In this document: piece by piece, positions 6,694 to 16,123 of the stretch | Position numbering within the stretch: position 1 is the stretch's first letter | Layout: every line of letters starts with the position of its first letter | Source: a virus | Reading direction: 5' to 3' (one strand) | IMG/VR virus record: IMGVR_UViG_3300021962_000056 | Location: 1-64,000 of that record | DNA length: 64,000 nt | Made by a program: the position numbers and the translations under genes | Notes under the pieces: generated by a model | Told to the model about the DNA's origin: nothing | What the model saw: only the letters and a program-made list of their open reading frames with translations | Database searches by the model: none

Positions 6694-8943
6694 TTATCCC
6701 TGACGCGCCAAGTTGGACTCGGCAGTTGCATTCGCTCGCTGAATATCAGCAGTTGTCTTTGCATTCCGGCGCGACAGATCAGCCATCGCCTTCGTGTTCT
6801 GACGCTGAATGTTGGCCATAGTCTCGGCGTTCTGGCGAGCGATTTTTGCCTGAACTTCAGCGTTGAGGACAGCGGTCTTCGGATCGACGCCCTGCTGAAT
6901 TGCCTGAGCCTGCTGCATCTGCATCTGGGCTTGCTGCTGTTCGGCCAACAAATCGCCAAGCTGCTGGATGGTGTCGGACAAAATCTGAAGCTGTTGGCGA
7001 TAGGCATCCGCCTGTTGGCGACGGGTCGGATCGGTCGATAGACGCAGCAGATGATCTTGAACATGCTGACCGATACCTTGAAGGAAGAGGACAATCTCCT
7101 GCGGATTGCCACCCTGCTGAAGCGACGCAGCAGCCTCGTTGGCAGCGGCTAGGTGCGTGTCGATGTGGACGATGTGATTCTGCGTGTCAGTGACGATTGC
7201 CATGTTCCCTTGGCGCAAGGACGAATGCTCCAGAACAGCCAGCGCGGTCTGATCTTGAACTCGCGAAGACTGGATCTGAGTCGGCAGATAACGATCCACC
7301 ATTTGTTGGCCAACCTGAGCGGCGATGTAGTCGCGCAACAAGCTGACTTTGCCACCCTCGGGCAGAGAGCCGAGTAGGCCAAGCAATGAGCCAAGAAGCT
7401 GCTGCTTCGCAAACTGAGAACCTTGGCCGACTGTGCGCGTCGCTTCCACGAAGTCGATATCAAGCATGGCTTGAACTGGAACGCCTCGTTCAGCGCAGCG
7501 ACGTTGGAATTCAATCGCGTCCTTATCCGACTTGGTAATCGGATTCAGGTTGGGATTGGAGGCTCGGTTGTACCGTTCTTCGAAGAAAGAATCGAGCTGG
7601 TTGTAATACCGACTCAGTTGGGTCTTACCGATGGCTGATTGCTGGGAGACAATCGCTTGGATTTCGGTGGCAGTGCGAGGGTTGCCAGACGGTTTGTTGA
7701 GCGATTGGCGATACTGAGAGAGATTGCCTTGAAGAACATTCTCAAGGTCCGCGTTGACCGCCATAGGAGCGTCCAGAACGCCAGCAATGTTCTGCTGAAT
7801 GACTTCGTAGTCTGGCGGGAGAATGGCATACGGTCCTTGTTGAACGACGCTGGTCTTGCTGAGAGCGTTCGGGTTGAGGGGGCGGAAGAGAATCTGGGTG
7901 CGAGCGAATGCGCTGTCCACCATCGAGCAGCGGAGACGGTTCTTCAGCTCCATCGCCTGAAGCATCTTGATTCCAAGACCCTTCACGCCGTGATGCTCGC
8001 CATCGCCACGGTCGTAGTACATCGGGTGGATGATCTGCTCCCACCGCTTGTACCGACGGAGCTTGCGATACATGAAGTCTTCACTGTCACGCTCATCGAT
8101 GATGGCATGGCTGATCTGACCATCGAACTCCTTGTAGAAGATGTGCGACATCAGCACTACCTCTGACCGCGCGCTGAACGTGATGTCGTTCGAGCGAAGC
8201 TGACGCTGGAAAAACTCCCAATCGTACTGAACACCGGAGCGATACGGCTCGGGCATGGCAGCGCGAATACGCTGGCGAACGTAGTCCACGTTCCAACCAG
8301 CAGCCCTTGCAGCTTCCTCGTCCTGAATCTTCTCAAACAGATCGTCAACGCCCATACGGGTGCGGACGCAGGCCACCTTCCAGTCGCTGACGTTTGATTT
8401 GGTGCCGTCTGGGACGAGAAGGTCGGTAGCCATGATGGCTTTGCATCGCCAGTTGGAACCGTCTTCGAAGATCAGCGGACCATCGCCAATGAGAACCATC
8501 TCTCGCTGCGAGAGCTGCATGATGTAGTCGAAGTCCTTGTCGAGCTTCTGGAGGCGGTCAAACTCTTCGGTGATGATCTTCGACCATTCCTCCCGCTTAT
8601 CCATGTCGTTGCCGTAAGCAGTACGGACATTCGCATAGGTCGGAACCTCGGCGAACACATCGTAGAAGGCAGACATGGCCAACGTCAGAAACGCCTCCGA
8701 CTCACGGAAGTTGACGTTGGTACGGAACGCTTGGTTGTTCCGGCGAAGTTCAGCGGGGTTGTACGGCGGATTGCCATCGACCAAGCCACGGAGCTTTGCG
8801 CGGGTGTTGTTACGAAGCTCGTCCGCAGAAATCAGCTTTTGGAAGATTTCGCGAGCCGATGCCGCGTCCGCAATCCGCGTCTCTGGAGGGGTTCCGTTTT
8901 CGTTGAGCGTCTCCAGCGGCAGTTGAGCTATGTTTCCGTACAT
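6694..8943 (-). CDS. Portal protein (genome A)
   Basis: 749 aa, the size of podovirus portals. The N-terminal third (LRGLVDGNPPYNPAELRRN, then TNVNFRESEAF) aligns with the B portal (SCFNGNPPYTQEEARDN, TNVNFLEG), and the middle (LQAMELKNRLRCSMVDSAF versus LQNRMRCKFTDSVF) is also conserved. Residues from about 640 are Gln-rich; the last 45 contain four tandem 11-residue repeats starting RQN/RRN/RAN, which should form a long right-handed helix in the portal barrel. It overlaps the zinc-ribbon gene by 16 bases and belongs to the terminase-portal-scaffold block. It forms the dodecameric DNA entry ring. Confidence 0.85.
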   Translation of the reverse strand: MYGNIAQLPLETLNENGTPPETRIADAASAREIFQKLISADELRNNTRAKLRGLVDGNPPYNPAELRRNNQAFRTNVNFRESEAFLTLAMSAFYDVFAEVPTYANVRTAYGNDMDKREEWSKIITEEFDRLQKLDKDFDYIMQLSQREMVLIGDGPLIFEDGSNWRCKAIMATDLLVPDGTKSNVSDWKVACVRTRMGVDDLFEKIQDEEAARAAGWNVDYVRQRIRAAMPEPYRSGVQYDWEFFQRQLRSNDITFSARSEVVLMSHIFYKEFDGQISHAIIDERDSEDFMYRKLRRYKRWEQIIHPMYYDRGDGEHHGVKGLGIKMLQAMELKNRLRCSMVDSAFARTQILFRPLNPNALSKTSVVQQGPYAILPPDYEVIQQNIAGVLDAPMAVNADLENVLQGNLSQYRQSLNKPSGNPRTATEIQAIVSQQSAIGKTQLSRYYNQLDSFFEERYNRASNPNLNPITKSDKDAIEFQRRCAERGVPVQAMLDIDFVEATRTVGQGSQFAKQQLLGSLLGLLGSLPEGGKVSLLRDYIAAQVGQQMVDRYLPTQIQSSRVQDQTALAVLEHSSLRQGNMAIVTDTQNHIVHIDTHLAAANEAAASLQQGGNPQEIVLFLQGIGQHVQDHLLRLSTDPTRRQQADAYRQQLQILSDTIQQLGDLLAEQQQAQMQMQQAQAIQQGVDPKTAVLNAEVQAKIARQNAETMANIQRQNTKAMADLSRRNAKTTADIQRANATAESNLARQG

Positions 8944-9563
8944 GGTCGTTTTTTCCAGCAGTGAGCCGGTAAGTTTTCGTTCTCTGTAGCGTCCGTGAAG
9001 CGGTGAAGTGTTTCAATGGGAAACCACACCATGCTTCTGATAAAGCAACCACAAAATTCACAGCTCTGAACCTGCTCATCGTATGGCGTACTGCCGTGCT
9101 GCGAGAAGGTTTTTACAGCTTCTTTGAGGACGCGAGCATTGCATCCGGTACATCCAAGTGGCTTGCGATTGAACCGGCAACCTGAGCAGATGTTTGCGCG
9201 GCGGTTGGCTTCTTCTTGGCTGACTTTGCCGCCTCCAACCGTCAGGCCATGAAGCAAACTCATGCTGAACCGGATAACGTCGCCAATCTGGAGCGACTTC
9301 CGGCCTGCTGGTTTTGGAATTTCAACGTCGTCGTAAGCGCAATCGGCACCATTTTTACAGATGTACTCCAGCATCAAGTCGTCCAAATTTGGCGGGACTT
9401 CAATGGCGTTGGCGGCGTAATGCCTCCTGACAAATTCGTGGAGTTGCGGCCATGATCCTGCGAAAACCTCGATTCCGGTTTCTGGAACGCGATAAATCCA
9501 ACCGCCTGGAAGCCCACGATGATCGTTTAACAGCTTGTATCCGGTATTTGATCCGTACGTCAT
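8928..9563 (-). CDS. Fused Cys-rich (zinc-ribbon-like) packaging-region protein
   Basis: 211 aa between terminase and portal. The N-terminal 95 residues include GGWIYRVPETGIEVFAG and resemble the separate 91-aa B protein (GGWQYYQPET). The C-terminal half holds CSGCRFN, GCTGCNARV, CEFCGCF and PAHCW, and resembles the separate 130-aa B protein (CNRC, CEVCGCY, PDNCW). A therefore carries as one gene what B carries as two. The Cys pairs likely bind zinc. The start is fixed by the ATGA overlap with the terminase stop. Function unknown; the position suggests a role in packaging or head completion. Confidence 0.65.
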   Translation of the reverse strand: MTYGSNTGYKLLNDHRGLPGGWIYRVPETGIEVFAGSWPQLHEFVRRHYAANAIEVPPNLDDLMLEYICKNGADCAYDDVEIPKPAGRKSLQIGDVIRFSMSLLHGLTVGGGKVSQEEANRRANICSGCRFNRKPLGCTGCNARVLKEAVKTFSQHGSTPYDEQVQSCEFCGCFIRSMVWFPIETLHRFTDATENENLPAHCWKKRPCTET

Positions 9564-11236
9564 AAATCGTCGTAGTAAATTGAATCGGCGTCTCGAACGA
9601 GCTTTTCCCAGACTTTATCCATCTTGGTTGCTCGCGGTTCAAGAACGGAAGTCTTTCGAACCAAATCAAGAAGGACAACAGCGGCATCGGCCAAGTCTGG
9701 CGATTTTCCGGTTCGTTGTTTCATCACGGTCTTGGATTCGACGGATATCTTCCGCTTTCCGTCATCGAACATGCGCGCGCAAAACTCTTGAAGCGTCTCG
9801 ATATCCATGCCCCCGATGCGCTCTTCGACGACCCACTTTCGCATTGAGAACCAGAGTTCAGTCACCTTGCGGTCGTAAGCCTCATTGCATGGCCGACTAT
9901 CCTCGTCACTGACCGGAATTGTCGATGGAGAGCCGCCGAACTCAACGCGATGAACAACTCCCCATTCGCGAGTCAGAATGTCCGCAAGACCGCCACCCTC
10001 ACCGCTTGAATCAAGGGCGAACTTGTCAGGCGGCACTCCCCGCTTGTTGCACTCTTCCTTGACTCGATTGGCTATCTGGTAGTGAACAGGCTCAGTTAGC
10101 TGTGCATTGGGCGAAATGTGGATGATATCGCCAAAAAGTATGCTAACTTTATCGTTAGCAGTGCCAACCTTGGCAAAGCGAAGGATACACCTGTCACCGC
10201 CGAATCCTGGGTCGAGAGCAGCCACAGTTTCGACGTTTGTACTAAACACCAACTTTTTTGTAGGTGTATGCGTATCAATGAGCGATTCGGACAGCACCGT
10301 CTTGACCATGCCGTCAGGACTCCAGAATCCGCGCGTGTACTTCCAGAAAGTAGGACTCTGCTCGCCCTCATGGCGCATCGCTGACAAGACCTGATCGTGG
10401 GTGATGAGGTATGGGTATTTTGTCCGACCCTCGCTGATGTTCGGACTCTTCATGCCGTCGAACCGTCGGCACATACCGCGTTCCGTCAGCCAATGTTGGT
10501 CTTCAATCGTGACGCTGCGCCATCCTTTGGCAGGAGTGCAGAATCGGCCATGAGGATCGAACTTGGATGCCGGATTGCCGATGACCAGCATCTTAAACTC
10601 GCGGCAACCCTTGCTGAGGTTGGTACATGCCTCGAATGCTGCTTCAGGGGTGTCCGTCGCTTCGTCGATGATGACCATCACCCGCTCGGCGTGAATACCC
10701 TGAATGTTGGCCACAGCCTTCGAAGTGTTGCCCTCGGCGACGGCAATGGCTGAAATCGAATGGCGGTCGTCACCTTTAATAGCCTGCAACGCCATCTTCG
10801 AATCGACCATGTTGCCGGGGAAACCGCGCGATTTCCGAACAAGATCCTGAAGATTAGCCCACATGCGCTTTCGGATCATCTTCGCGGTCGTCGATGTCAG
10901 GACAACCGTTGACTTGGCAGGGTTGGCCAGCCACCAGACTGTCGCGAAAAGCGTTGCGCCAAAGGTCTTTCCGCTCGCGCCGCACCCGGCCCACCCAACG
11001 TAGTCATGCTCGCAGAGGCTTTCGACTTGAGCTTCCAGCCACGGGTTCCAACTGAGCTTTGGCCATAGCATTTTCGTCGCATTCTGAAAATGTTCGAAAG
11101 TGCCTAATCCGCCCTCGTTTGGCTGAAGTCGGTTTCGGAATGCGTAAAGTTCCAGCTCTAGGTCAGGAATCTTGACCGGAGAACGAATTCCATACTTGTG
11201 CTGAATAAGTTGATGCTCAGACGCTTGCTCTGCCAT
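9560..11236 (-). CDS. terL: Terminase large subunit (genome A)
   Basis: 558 aa from ATG at 11236 (MAEQASEHQ; AAGG 7 bases upstream). ATPase motifs: GWAGCGASGKT near residue 88 (Walker A) and VMVIIDEATD near 190 (Walker B). RNase-H-like nuclease motifs: ALDPGFGGDRC near 345, ALDSSGEGGG near 410 and KSPDLADAAVV near 515, giving the acidic metal-binding residues. It cuts and pumps DNA into the prohead through the portal encoded next to it. It is divergent from the tail operon starting at 11291. It is homologous throughout to the B copy but strongly diverged. No small terminase subunit is recognised nearby. Confidence 0.93.
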   Translation of the reverse strand: MAEQASEHQLIQHKYGIRSPVKIPDLELELYAFRNRLQPNEGGLGTFEHFQNATKMLWPKLSWNPWLEAQVESLCEHDYVGWAGCGASGKTFGATLFATVWWLANPAKSTVVLTSTTAKMIRKRMWANLQDLVRKSRGFPGNMVDSKMALQAIKGDDRHSISAIAVAEGNTSKAVANIQGIHAERVMVIIDEATDTPEAAFEACTNLSKGCREFKMLVIGNPASKFDPHGRFCTPAKGWRSVTIEDQHWLTERGMCRRFDGMKSPNISEGRTKYPYLITHDQVLSAMRHEGEQSPTFWKYTRGFWSPDGMVKTVLSESLIDTHTPTKKLVFSTNVETVAALDPGFGGDRCILRFAKVGTANDKVSILFGDIIHISPNAQLTEPVHYQIANRVKEECNKRGVPPDKFALDSSGEGGGLADILTREWGVVHRVEFGGSPSTIPVSDEDSRPCNEAYDRKVTELWFSMRKWVVEERIGGMDIETLQEFCARMFDDGKRKISVESKTVMKQRTGKSPDLADAAVVLLDLVRKTSVLEPRATKMDKVWEKLVRDADSIYYDDL

Positions 11237-11290
11237 AGTTTGGCCTTGCAATAGTTCTCGCTGGACTTGACGTTCTGCGAAAGGAAAATT
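11237..11290. promoter_or_regulatory. Divergent promoter region, terminase/tail operons (A)
   Basis: 54 bases separate the terminase start (minus) from the adhesin start (plus). The plus-strand leader contains TTGCAA and TTGACG, either of which could be a -35-like box, and AAAGGAAAATT just before the ATG at 11291 as ribosome binding site. The same divergent layout occurs in B at 49429-49471. Exact promoter positions cannot be fixed by eye. Confidence 0.4.
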
Positions 11291-12496
11291 ATGCCGTCGC
11301 AACTTGTTTCTTCATCCGGCTGCTGCCAGCCTTGCGACTCCGAGCCGGTAGTCGTGAATATTCCCGGCCCTCAAGGGGCCGCTGGAATCAACGGCACCAA
11401 TGGCACGAACGGAATCGATTCGTTCACCTACACGACAGCCCAGTTTTTTGTTCCCGGCCTTGGCTCAACGGTCGTTGTTCCAGTCGATAATTCCGATTTT
11501 CTTCCCGAATCGGTTGCTGGTCAGTTTTTTGTCTCGATTCAGGGTGTTGGTTACATGCAGGTTCTGGATGTAACTGGGCTTCTTGTAACGCTAAAAAATC
11601 CTGCTACTGGGGTTCTTGGAATTGCCAATGCGGTTCCAGGGACAGCGATTCCGTCCGGTTCGCTCATCACGCTTGCTGGAGCAGTTGGACCTCAGGGTGC
11701 TTCCGGTGCTTCCGGCGGCGCGCCAGTTGGAGCTTCTTACGTTTGCCGCACATCGGACGGAACGCTAACAAACGAAACTGCCCTCGACTCGCTGTCAGCC
11801 GGTTACATGAAGACCGCCGGTTCTGGCGGTGCTGGCGTCGTCTCGACGGTTGCGACGGTTCCTGTGGCCGACATCAGTGGCACGTTGCCGATTGCAAATG
11901 GCGGCACGAATGTCACGACCGTTCCAACCAATGGTCAGCTTCTGATCGGCAATGGAACCGGATACACGGTGGCCAGCTTGACCGCTGGTTCAAACGTCAC
12001 GATTACACCCGGTGTTGGTTCGATTACAATCGCAGCAACGACTGCCACGCCGTTCAACTACGTCACGTTCACTCGAAGGCTGACCGGAAACAATCTGATT
12101 GCTTCTGGAGACACCAAAAATCCGTTTAATTCAACTTCATTTCCATCAGGATCTTGGACAACGCTTGACCCTTCGGCAGGATTTACTGCTGCAACAGGTC
12201 GATTCACAGTTCCGTACACCGGATACTACAAAATTAACGTTCTGCTCAATTTGCTTGGTAGTGCTGGCGTTTCGAGTGTCATCGTTTTTCTTCGTAAGAA
12301 TGGTTCAAACATTTTGCAGAGCTTGGAATTTAACGCCACAAACGCTTCTCCTCAGAGCCTTGTTCCGGTTTCACTTTCGTACATCGACCAAGCTGCCGCC
12401 ACAACCGATTACTACGACATATTGGTTCAGGCTTCCAATTTTGGAGTCAACGTTGCAGCCGGAAGCTCATTCTCTGTTCAACGCATTCAGGCTTAA
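11291..12496 (+). CDS. Tail fibre/adhesin with collagen-like and C1q-like parts
   Basis: 401 aa from ATG at 11291 (strong purine-rich ribosome site). The N-terminus has a Cys-rich patch (SSGCCQPCDS) followed by a collagen-type stretch (IPGPQGAAGINGTNGTNG). The middle has tail-fibre repeats (GTLPIANGGTN, NGTGYTVASL). The last 140 residues look like a C1q/TNF-type beta sandwich (GRFTVPYTGYYKINVLLN, IVFLRKNG). Such proteins trimerise and bind host surfaces. B has no gene here; its large adhesin sits two genes further into the operon. Confidence 0.65.
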   Translation: MPSQLVSSSGCCQPCDSEPVVVNIPGPQGAAGINGTNGTNGIDSFTYTTAQFFVPGLGSTVVVPVDNSDFLPESVAGQFFVSIQGVGYMQVLDVTGLLVTLKNPATGVLGIANAVPGTAIPSGSLITLAGAVGPQGASGASGGAPVGASYVCRTSDGTLTNETALDSLSAGYMKTAGSGGAGVVSTVATVPVADISGTLPIANGGTNVTTVPTNGQLLIGNGTGYTVASLTAGSNVTITPGVGSITIAATTATPFNYVTFTRRLTGNNLIASGDTKNPFNSTSFPSGSWTTLDPSAGFTAATGRFTVPYTGYYKINVLLNLLGSAGVSSVIVFLRKNGSNILQSLEFNATNASPQSLVPVSLSYIDQAAATTDYYDILVQASNFGVNVAAGSSFSVQRIQA

Positions 12497-12499
12497 ACC

Positions 12500-14350
12500 A
12501 TGAGCGAACGCGCACCACGGAGGTACACGGACGGATCTGTCACCTTTGAGGGTGGCATTGACTCCGGCGTTATGCCGTCTGAGGTGGACAAGAATCAGGT
12601 TGCGTTTGCCGTCAACGCCAACTTTCGCGAGGGCTTCATTTCTCCACGCCCCGGTTTCGTTCAGAAAGACTACGACATCTGTGTCACAGTCACTGCTGAC
12701 AATACCGAAATCACGGCTGACCAAACCAACGTAACCGCAGATGGGTGGTCAGAGGAATGCTACGGCCCTCAGGGACTAACCGGCACGTTCCAATGTGCGC
12801 TACCGTACATCTCGGATGATGGACGCACCTTCATCCTGATGCTGATCAGTGGTAAAGTGTGGCTTTACAACTGCGCTGAAAACAATGCCCAGAGCTTGTC
12901 GCTTTCTGCTGATTTGGAAAACCCTTCCAATCTGCTCGATGGTTGGATGGTTCAGGCGGAGAACTTTGTCGTCATTCAGGATGGATTCAGCAAGCCGCTG
13001 ATCTTCAACGGAACAAATCTGCGTCGCGCTGCTGATGACGAAATCAAGTGCGGCAGAGTGATGGCCTATGTCAACGGACGCATTTGGTATGCGCTTCCCG
13101 ATGGGTTTTCGTTCCGCGCCACAGACATTGTTTATGGAGATGGAACGCGAGCCAGTGTTCTCAAAGAAACCGAGAACACCTTCCTCAATGAGGGCGGCGA
13201 CTTTGCGGTTCCGTCGGATTCAGGAGGCATCACGGCAATGGCCGTCCCCGGCAATCCAGATACGTCGCTTGGCCAAGGACCGCTTCTCGTCTTCACCCCT
13301 CGCTACGTTTTCAGCGTTCAAGCTCCTGTAGACCGCGATGTCTGGAAGAACCTGAACTATCCGATTCAAGCCATCAGCCTGCTAACCAGTGGCGCACTTG
13401 GCGCACGGTCGGCTATTACCGTCAATGGCGACGTCTTCTACCGAGCTATCGACGGAATTCGCTCATTCATCATCGCTCGTCGCTCATTCAACGATTGGGG
13501 AAATACGCCTATCAGCGGTGAAATGACGCCGATTGTTGAGAATGATCAGTCGAATCTTTTGTGGGCCAGTTCTGCGGTTGTCTTCGATAATCGAGTGCTG
13601 ATGACGTCTCAGCCTCGCTTCAATTCCGAAGGTGTGATTCACAAGGCCATATCTGTCTTAGATATGGAGCTTGTCACATCGATGCGGAAGAAGGCTCCTC
13701 CAGCATGGTCTGGAATCTGGACTGGGTTGAATGTGTTACAGCTCGTCAAGACCGAGAACGCTTACGGGGACGCTTGCTTCGCCATTGCTCGCGGATCGGA
13801 CGGAACAATTCAAATTTGGGAAATCACCAAGTCAGACAAGTTCGACTCGAACGTTTCCGATCCTAAGAAAGAAATCGAGTGGCTGGTTCAAACTCGCGCT
13901 TACAATTTCGAACTTCCGTTCGGACTGAAGAAGCTCGATTCGGGCGACATCTTCATCGATTCCTTAAGCGGTTCGGCGGCGTTCAATGTTCAGTATCGCC
14001 CTGACCAATACCCCGGCTGGCTTGAGTGGACCGATTGGACTGAGTGCGCGATTGTCGATCAGTGTCTGACAGGGTTGTGTCCGATAACCAATTTTCAGCC
14101 TCAATACAGGCCGAAGATGCGGCTTCCGACTCCAAGCGATATCCCGTGCAATGAGTCGACCAGCACTCCGACTCGGAATTTGTACGAGGTTCAACTCAAC
14201 ATTGCGGTGTCTGGATATTGCCGCATCAAGAGTGTTCGAGTTCACGCTTACGACGTTCAAGAATCTCCTGTCGGTGAGTGCCGAACATACCAAGGATGCA
14301 AGGTCATTGATGCCTGCGACGTAAATCCGTTTACCTACACATCGGAATAG
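12500..14350 (+). CDS. Putative tail nozzle / tubular protein B-like (A)
   Basis: 616 aa, homologous to the 679-aa B protein at 47389-49428: shared starts (FEGGIDSGVMPSEVDKNQ versus AEGGVDSGFSPSLIQPNQ), AENFVVIQD, ENTFLNEGG, VDRDVWKNLNYPIQ and NTPISGEM blocks. Length and position (first large tail gene after the divergent terminase) fit the gp12/nozzle protein of T7-like tails, but no motif proves it. Many beta-rich segments and Cys residues occur near the C-terminus (CIVD-type clusters around residue 520-540). B carries an extra inserted module that A lacks. Confidence 0.6.
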   Translation: MSERAPRRYTDGSVTFEGGIDSGVMPSEVDKNQVAFAVNANFREGFISPRPGFVQKDYDICVTVTADNTEITADQTNVTADGWSEECYGPQGLTGTFQCALPYISDDGRTFILMLISGKVWLYNCAENNAQSLSLSADLENPSNLLDGWMVQAENFVVIQDGFSKPLIFNGTNLRRAADDEIKCGRVMAYVNGRIWYALPDGFSFRATDIVYGDGTRASVLKETENTFLNEGGDFAVPSDSGGITAMAVPGNPDTSLGQGPLLVFTPRYVFSVQAPVDRDVWKNLNYPIQAISLLTSGALGARSAITVNGDVFYRAIDGIRSFIIARRSFNDWGNTPISGEMTPIVENDQSNLLWASSAVVFDNRVLMTSQPRFNSEGVIHKAISVLDMELVTSMRKKAPPAWSGIWTGLNVLQLVKTENAYGDACFAIARGSDGTIQIWEITKSDKFDSNVSDPKKEIEWLVQTRAYNFELPFGLKKLDSGDIFIDSLSGSAAFNVQYRPDQYPGWLEWTDWTECAIVDQCLTGLCPITNFQPQYRPKMRLPTPSDIPCNESTSTPTRNLYEVQLNIAVSGYCRIKSVRVHAYDVQESPVGECRTYQGCKVIDACDVNPFTYTSE

Positions 14351-14351
14351 T

Positions 14352-15155
14352 ATGCCAAACCTAACGCTCATCACGCTTACCGCGCCAAATCTGCCGCTGA
14401 CTTACTGCCCGTCCAACTACCAGCAGTTGGCCAACGACATCATCAACGGCACTCAGGCAAATTTTAACAGCTCGATTGGGAATTCGTTCTTCAACTACGG
14501 ACCGACAACCCCTTCGCTGAACAATCAGATTTACCCGTGGCTGGACGAGAACGGTGAATGGTGGGTTCGCGTCAATGGATACTGGGCTAGGAAAAACCCT
14601 GTTGCTGCCAACGGCTCCGAGCGTCGCATTTTTGTTGGCACCGCTGCTGATGTTCTCAGCTACGATGGTGGTGACGGCACGGCGACTTCAACAAATGTGA
14701 CTTCTGGTCCGATGTGGGTTGTTGATACCGCGTTTGAGGCGCGGTTCCCGGTTGGAGTCGGAGCCTTTGCGGCAAGCGGAACAGTGAATGTCACCGGCAC
14801 CTCGACGAACACATCTGTTGCCGGTGAGGACAAGCACACGCTGATAGTCGCTGAAACCCCGTTCAACGAACACACGCACGGTGTGGCTCAGTTGGCGATT
14901 CCGAATAACGACGATTACTACCTTGTTGGAAAATCTTGGACCGGACTTGGATCGTATCCGACCAAGATCATTCAGGGTGCTGCTGGAACTGGTGGTGGCG
15001 GCGCAGGTCCAAGCATCACGACCGGCGAAGTTGGAACGACCAACGCCGACAAGACTGGAAACGACAGCCAGAACGCCATTGGCCATAACAACCTGCCGCC
15101 GTTCTACGGTGTTTACTTCATCAAGCGCAGCAGCCGAGTCTACTACACCAAATGA
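14352..15155 (+). CDS. Short tail fibre / tail tip protein
   Basis: 267 aa, starting one base after the previous stop. The Asn/Thr/Gly-rich beta sequence includes GEWWVRVNGYWARKN and a C-terminal ETPFNEHTHGVAQ; HxH motifs of this kind bind metal in trimeric phage fibre tips. The final part (GHNNLPPFYGVYFIKR) is typical of tail-collar-type proteins. Its position matches the 330-aa B gene at 43258-44250. Confidence 0.6.
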   Translation: MPNLTLITLTAPNLPLTYCPSNYQQLANDIINGTQANFNSSIGNSFFNYGPTTPSLNNQIYPWLDENGEWWVRVNGYWARKNPVAANGSERRIFVGTAADVLSYDGGDGTATSTNVTSGPMWVVDTAFEARFPVGVGAFAASGTVNVTGTSTNTSVAGEDKHTLIVAETPFNEHTHGVAQLAIPNNDDYYLVGKSWTGLGSYPTKIIQGAAGTGGGGAGPSITTGEVGTTNADKTGNDSQNAIGHNNLPPFYGVYFIKRSSRVYYTK

Positions 15156-16123
15156 AGCTAATCGTTCAGGACATTCGCTCCACAATCGCTCGGGTCATCG
15201 GTGTATGTGTCGATGATGCGCGCGTTTATGATTACATCAATCAGGCGTGTCGAAGGCTTCTGCACAAGGGGTTGTGGGCTGGCGCGTACGGACGCTTCAC
15301 GATTCATACCGTCGGCGGCTGCATCACTTGGCCGCGTCAAATCGAAACCATCGAAGCTGTAGCCGATTGCTGCGGAGTCGGGACGGTTCGCAACCAATGG
15401 TTCGAATTTCAGGAGACTGGCTATGGACTGCTCAACGGGAATCAGGTGTGCATCGGCAAGCAGCTTATTGACCGTGGCACTGTGGTTTCTTACCGCGACA
15501 TGTCTGGCGGTCTTAACAGCTATCTTCGAGTCTACCCTGGTGACGCTTCGGACGTTGGCAAAACCATCACGTTGCAGGGCGTCGATCAGAACGGTCAGTG
15601 GATTCGAACGCAGTCGGGTTTAACATGGATTGACGGAGAAAAGCTGACGCTCGCTTTGCCGTACGTTCAATCGACCAAGAAGTTCACCGAACTGACCGGC
15701 GTCATCCGCGAGGCAACGAACACGGTTAGCCGATTGTACGAGTACAATGCGACGACCGCGCTGGAATCGGATCTGGCAGTTTACGACCCTGATGAAACTT
15801 TGCCGCAGTATCGTCGTAGCTACCTTGCTGACCGATGTAGCGACGAGGCTGACAAGCCGGTGACGGTCATGGCCAAGATGCGCCACATCAACGCTACGAG
15901 CGTCAACGACTACCTCATTCCTCCGTGTCCTGACGCCATCAAGCTGATGGTCATGGCGATTCGCAAAGAAGAGAACGATTTGATTCAGGAAGCAGTGGCC
16001 TACGAAGCCAAAGCGGTTCAAGCTGTGCAGGAGCAGACGATGCAGTACCTAGGCGATGCGGTTGCTACCATTCGCATGGTGGGCGTCGGATTGAACGGCG
16101 GAGGATTCTCCCAATGGTTTTGA
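15152..16123 (+). CDS. Putative head-tail connector / tubular protein A-like (A)
   Basis: 323 aa, ATGA overlap with the previous gene. It is homologous to the 361-aa B gene at 42176-43261: GGCITWPRQIETIEA versus AGCITWPREVKTIEA, NQWFEFQ versus NQWYEFQ, and a shared C-terminal helical region (VMAIRKEENDLIQEA versus MKAIQKEDRNQYTEA). The N-terminal helices and beta middle would fit a podovirus adaptor (gp11-like), but the assignment rests on order and size. Confidence 0.6.
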   Translation: MKLIVQDIRSTIARVIGVCVDDARVYDYINQACRRLLHKGLWAGAYGRFTIHTVGGCITWPRQIETIEAVADCCGVGTVRNQWFEFQETGYGLLNGNQVCIGKQLIDRGTVVSYRDMSGGLNSYLRVYPGDASDVGKTITLQGVDQNGQWIRTQSGLTWIDGEKLTLALPYVQSTKKFTELTGVIREATNTVSRLYEYNATTALESDLAVYDPDETLPQYRRSYLADRCSDEADKPVTVMAKMRHINATSVNDYLIPPCPDAIKLMVMAIRKEENDLIQEAVAYEAKAVQAVQEQTMQYLGDAVATIRMVGVGLNGGGFSQWF

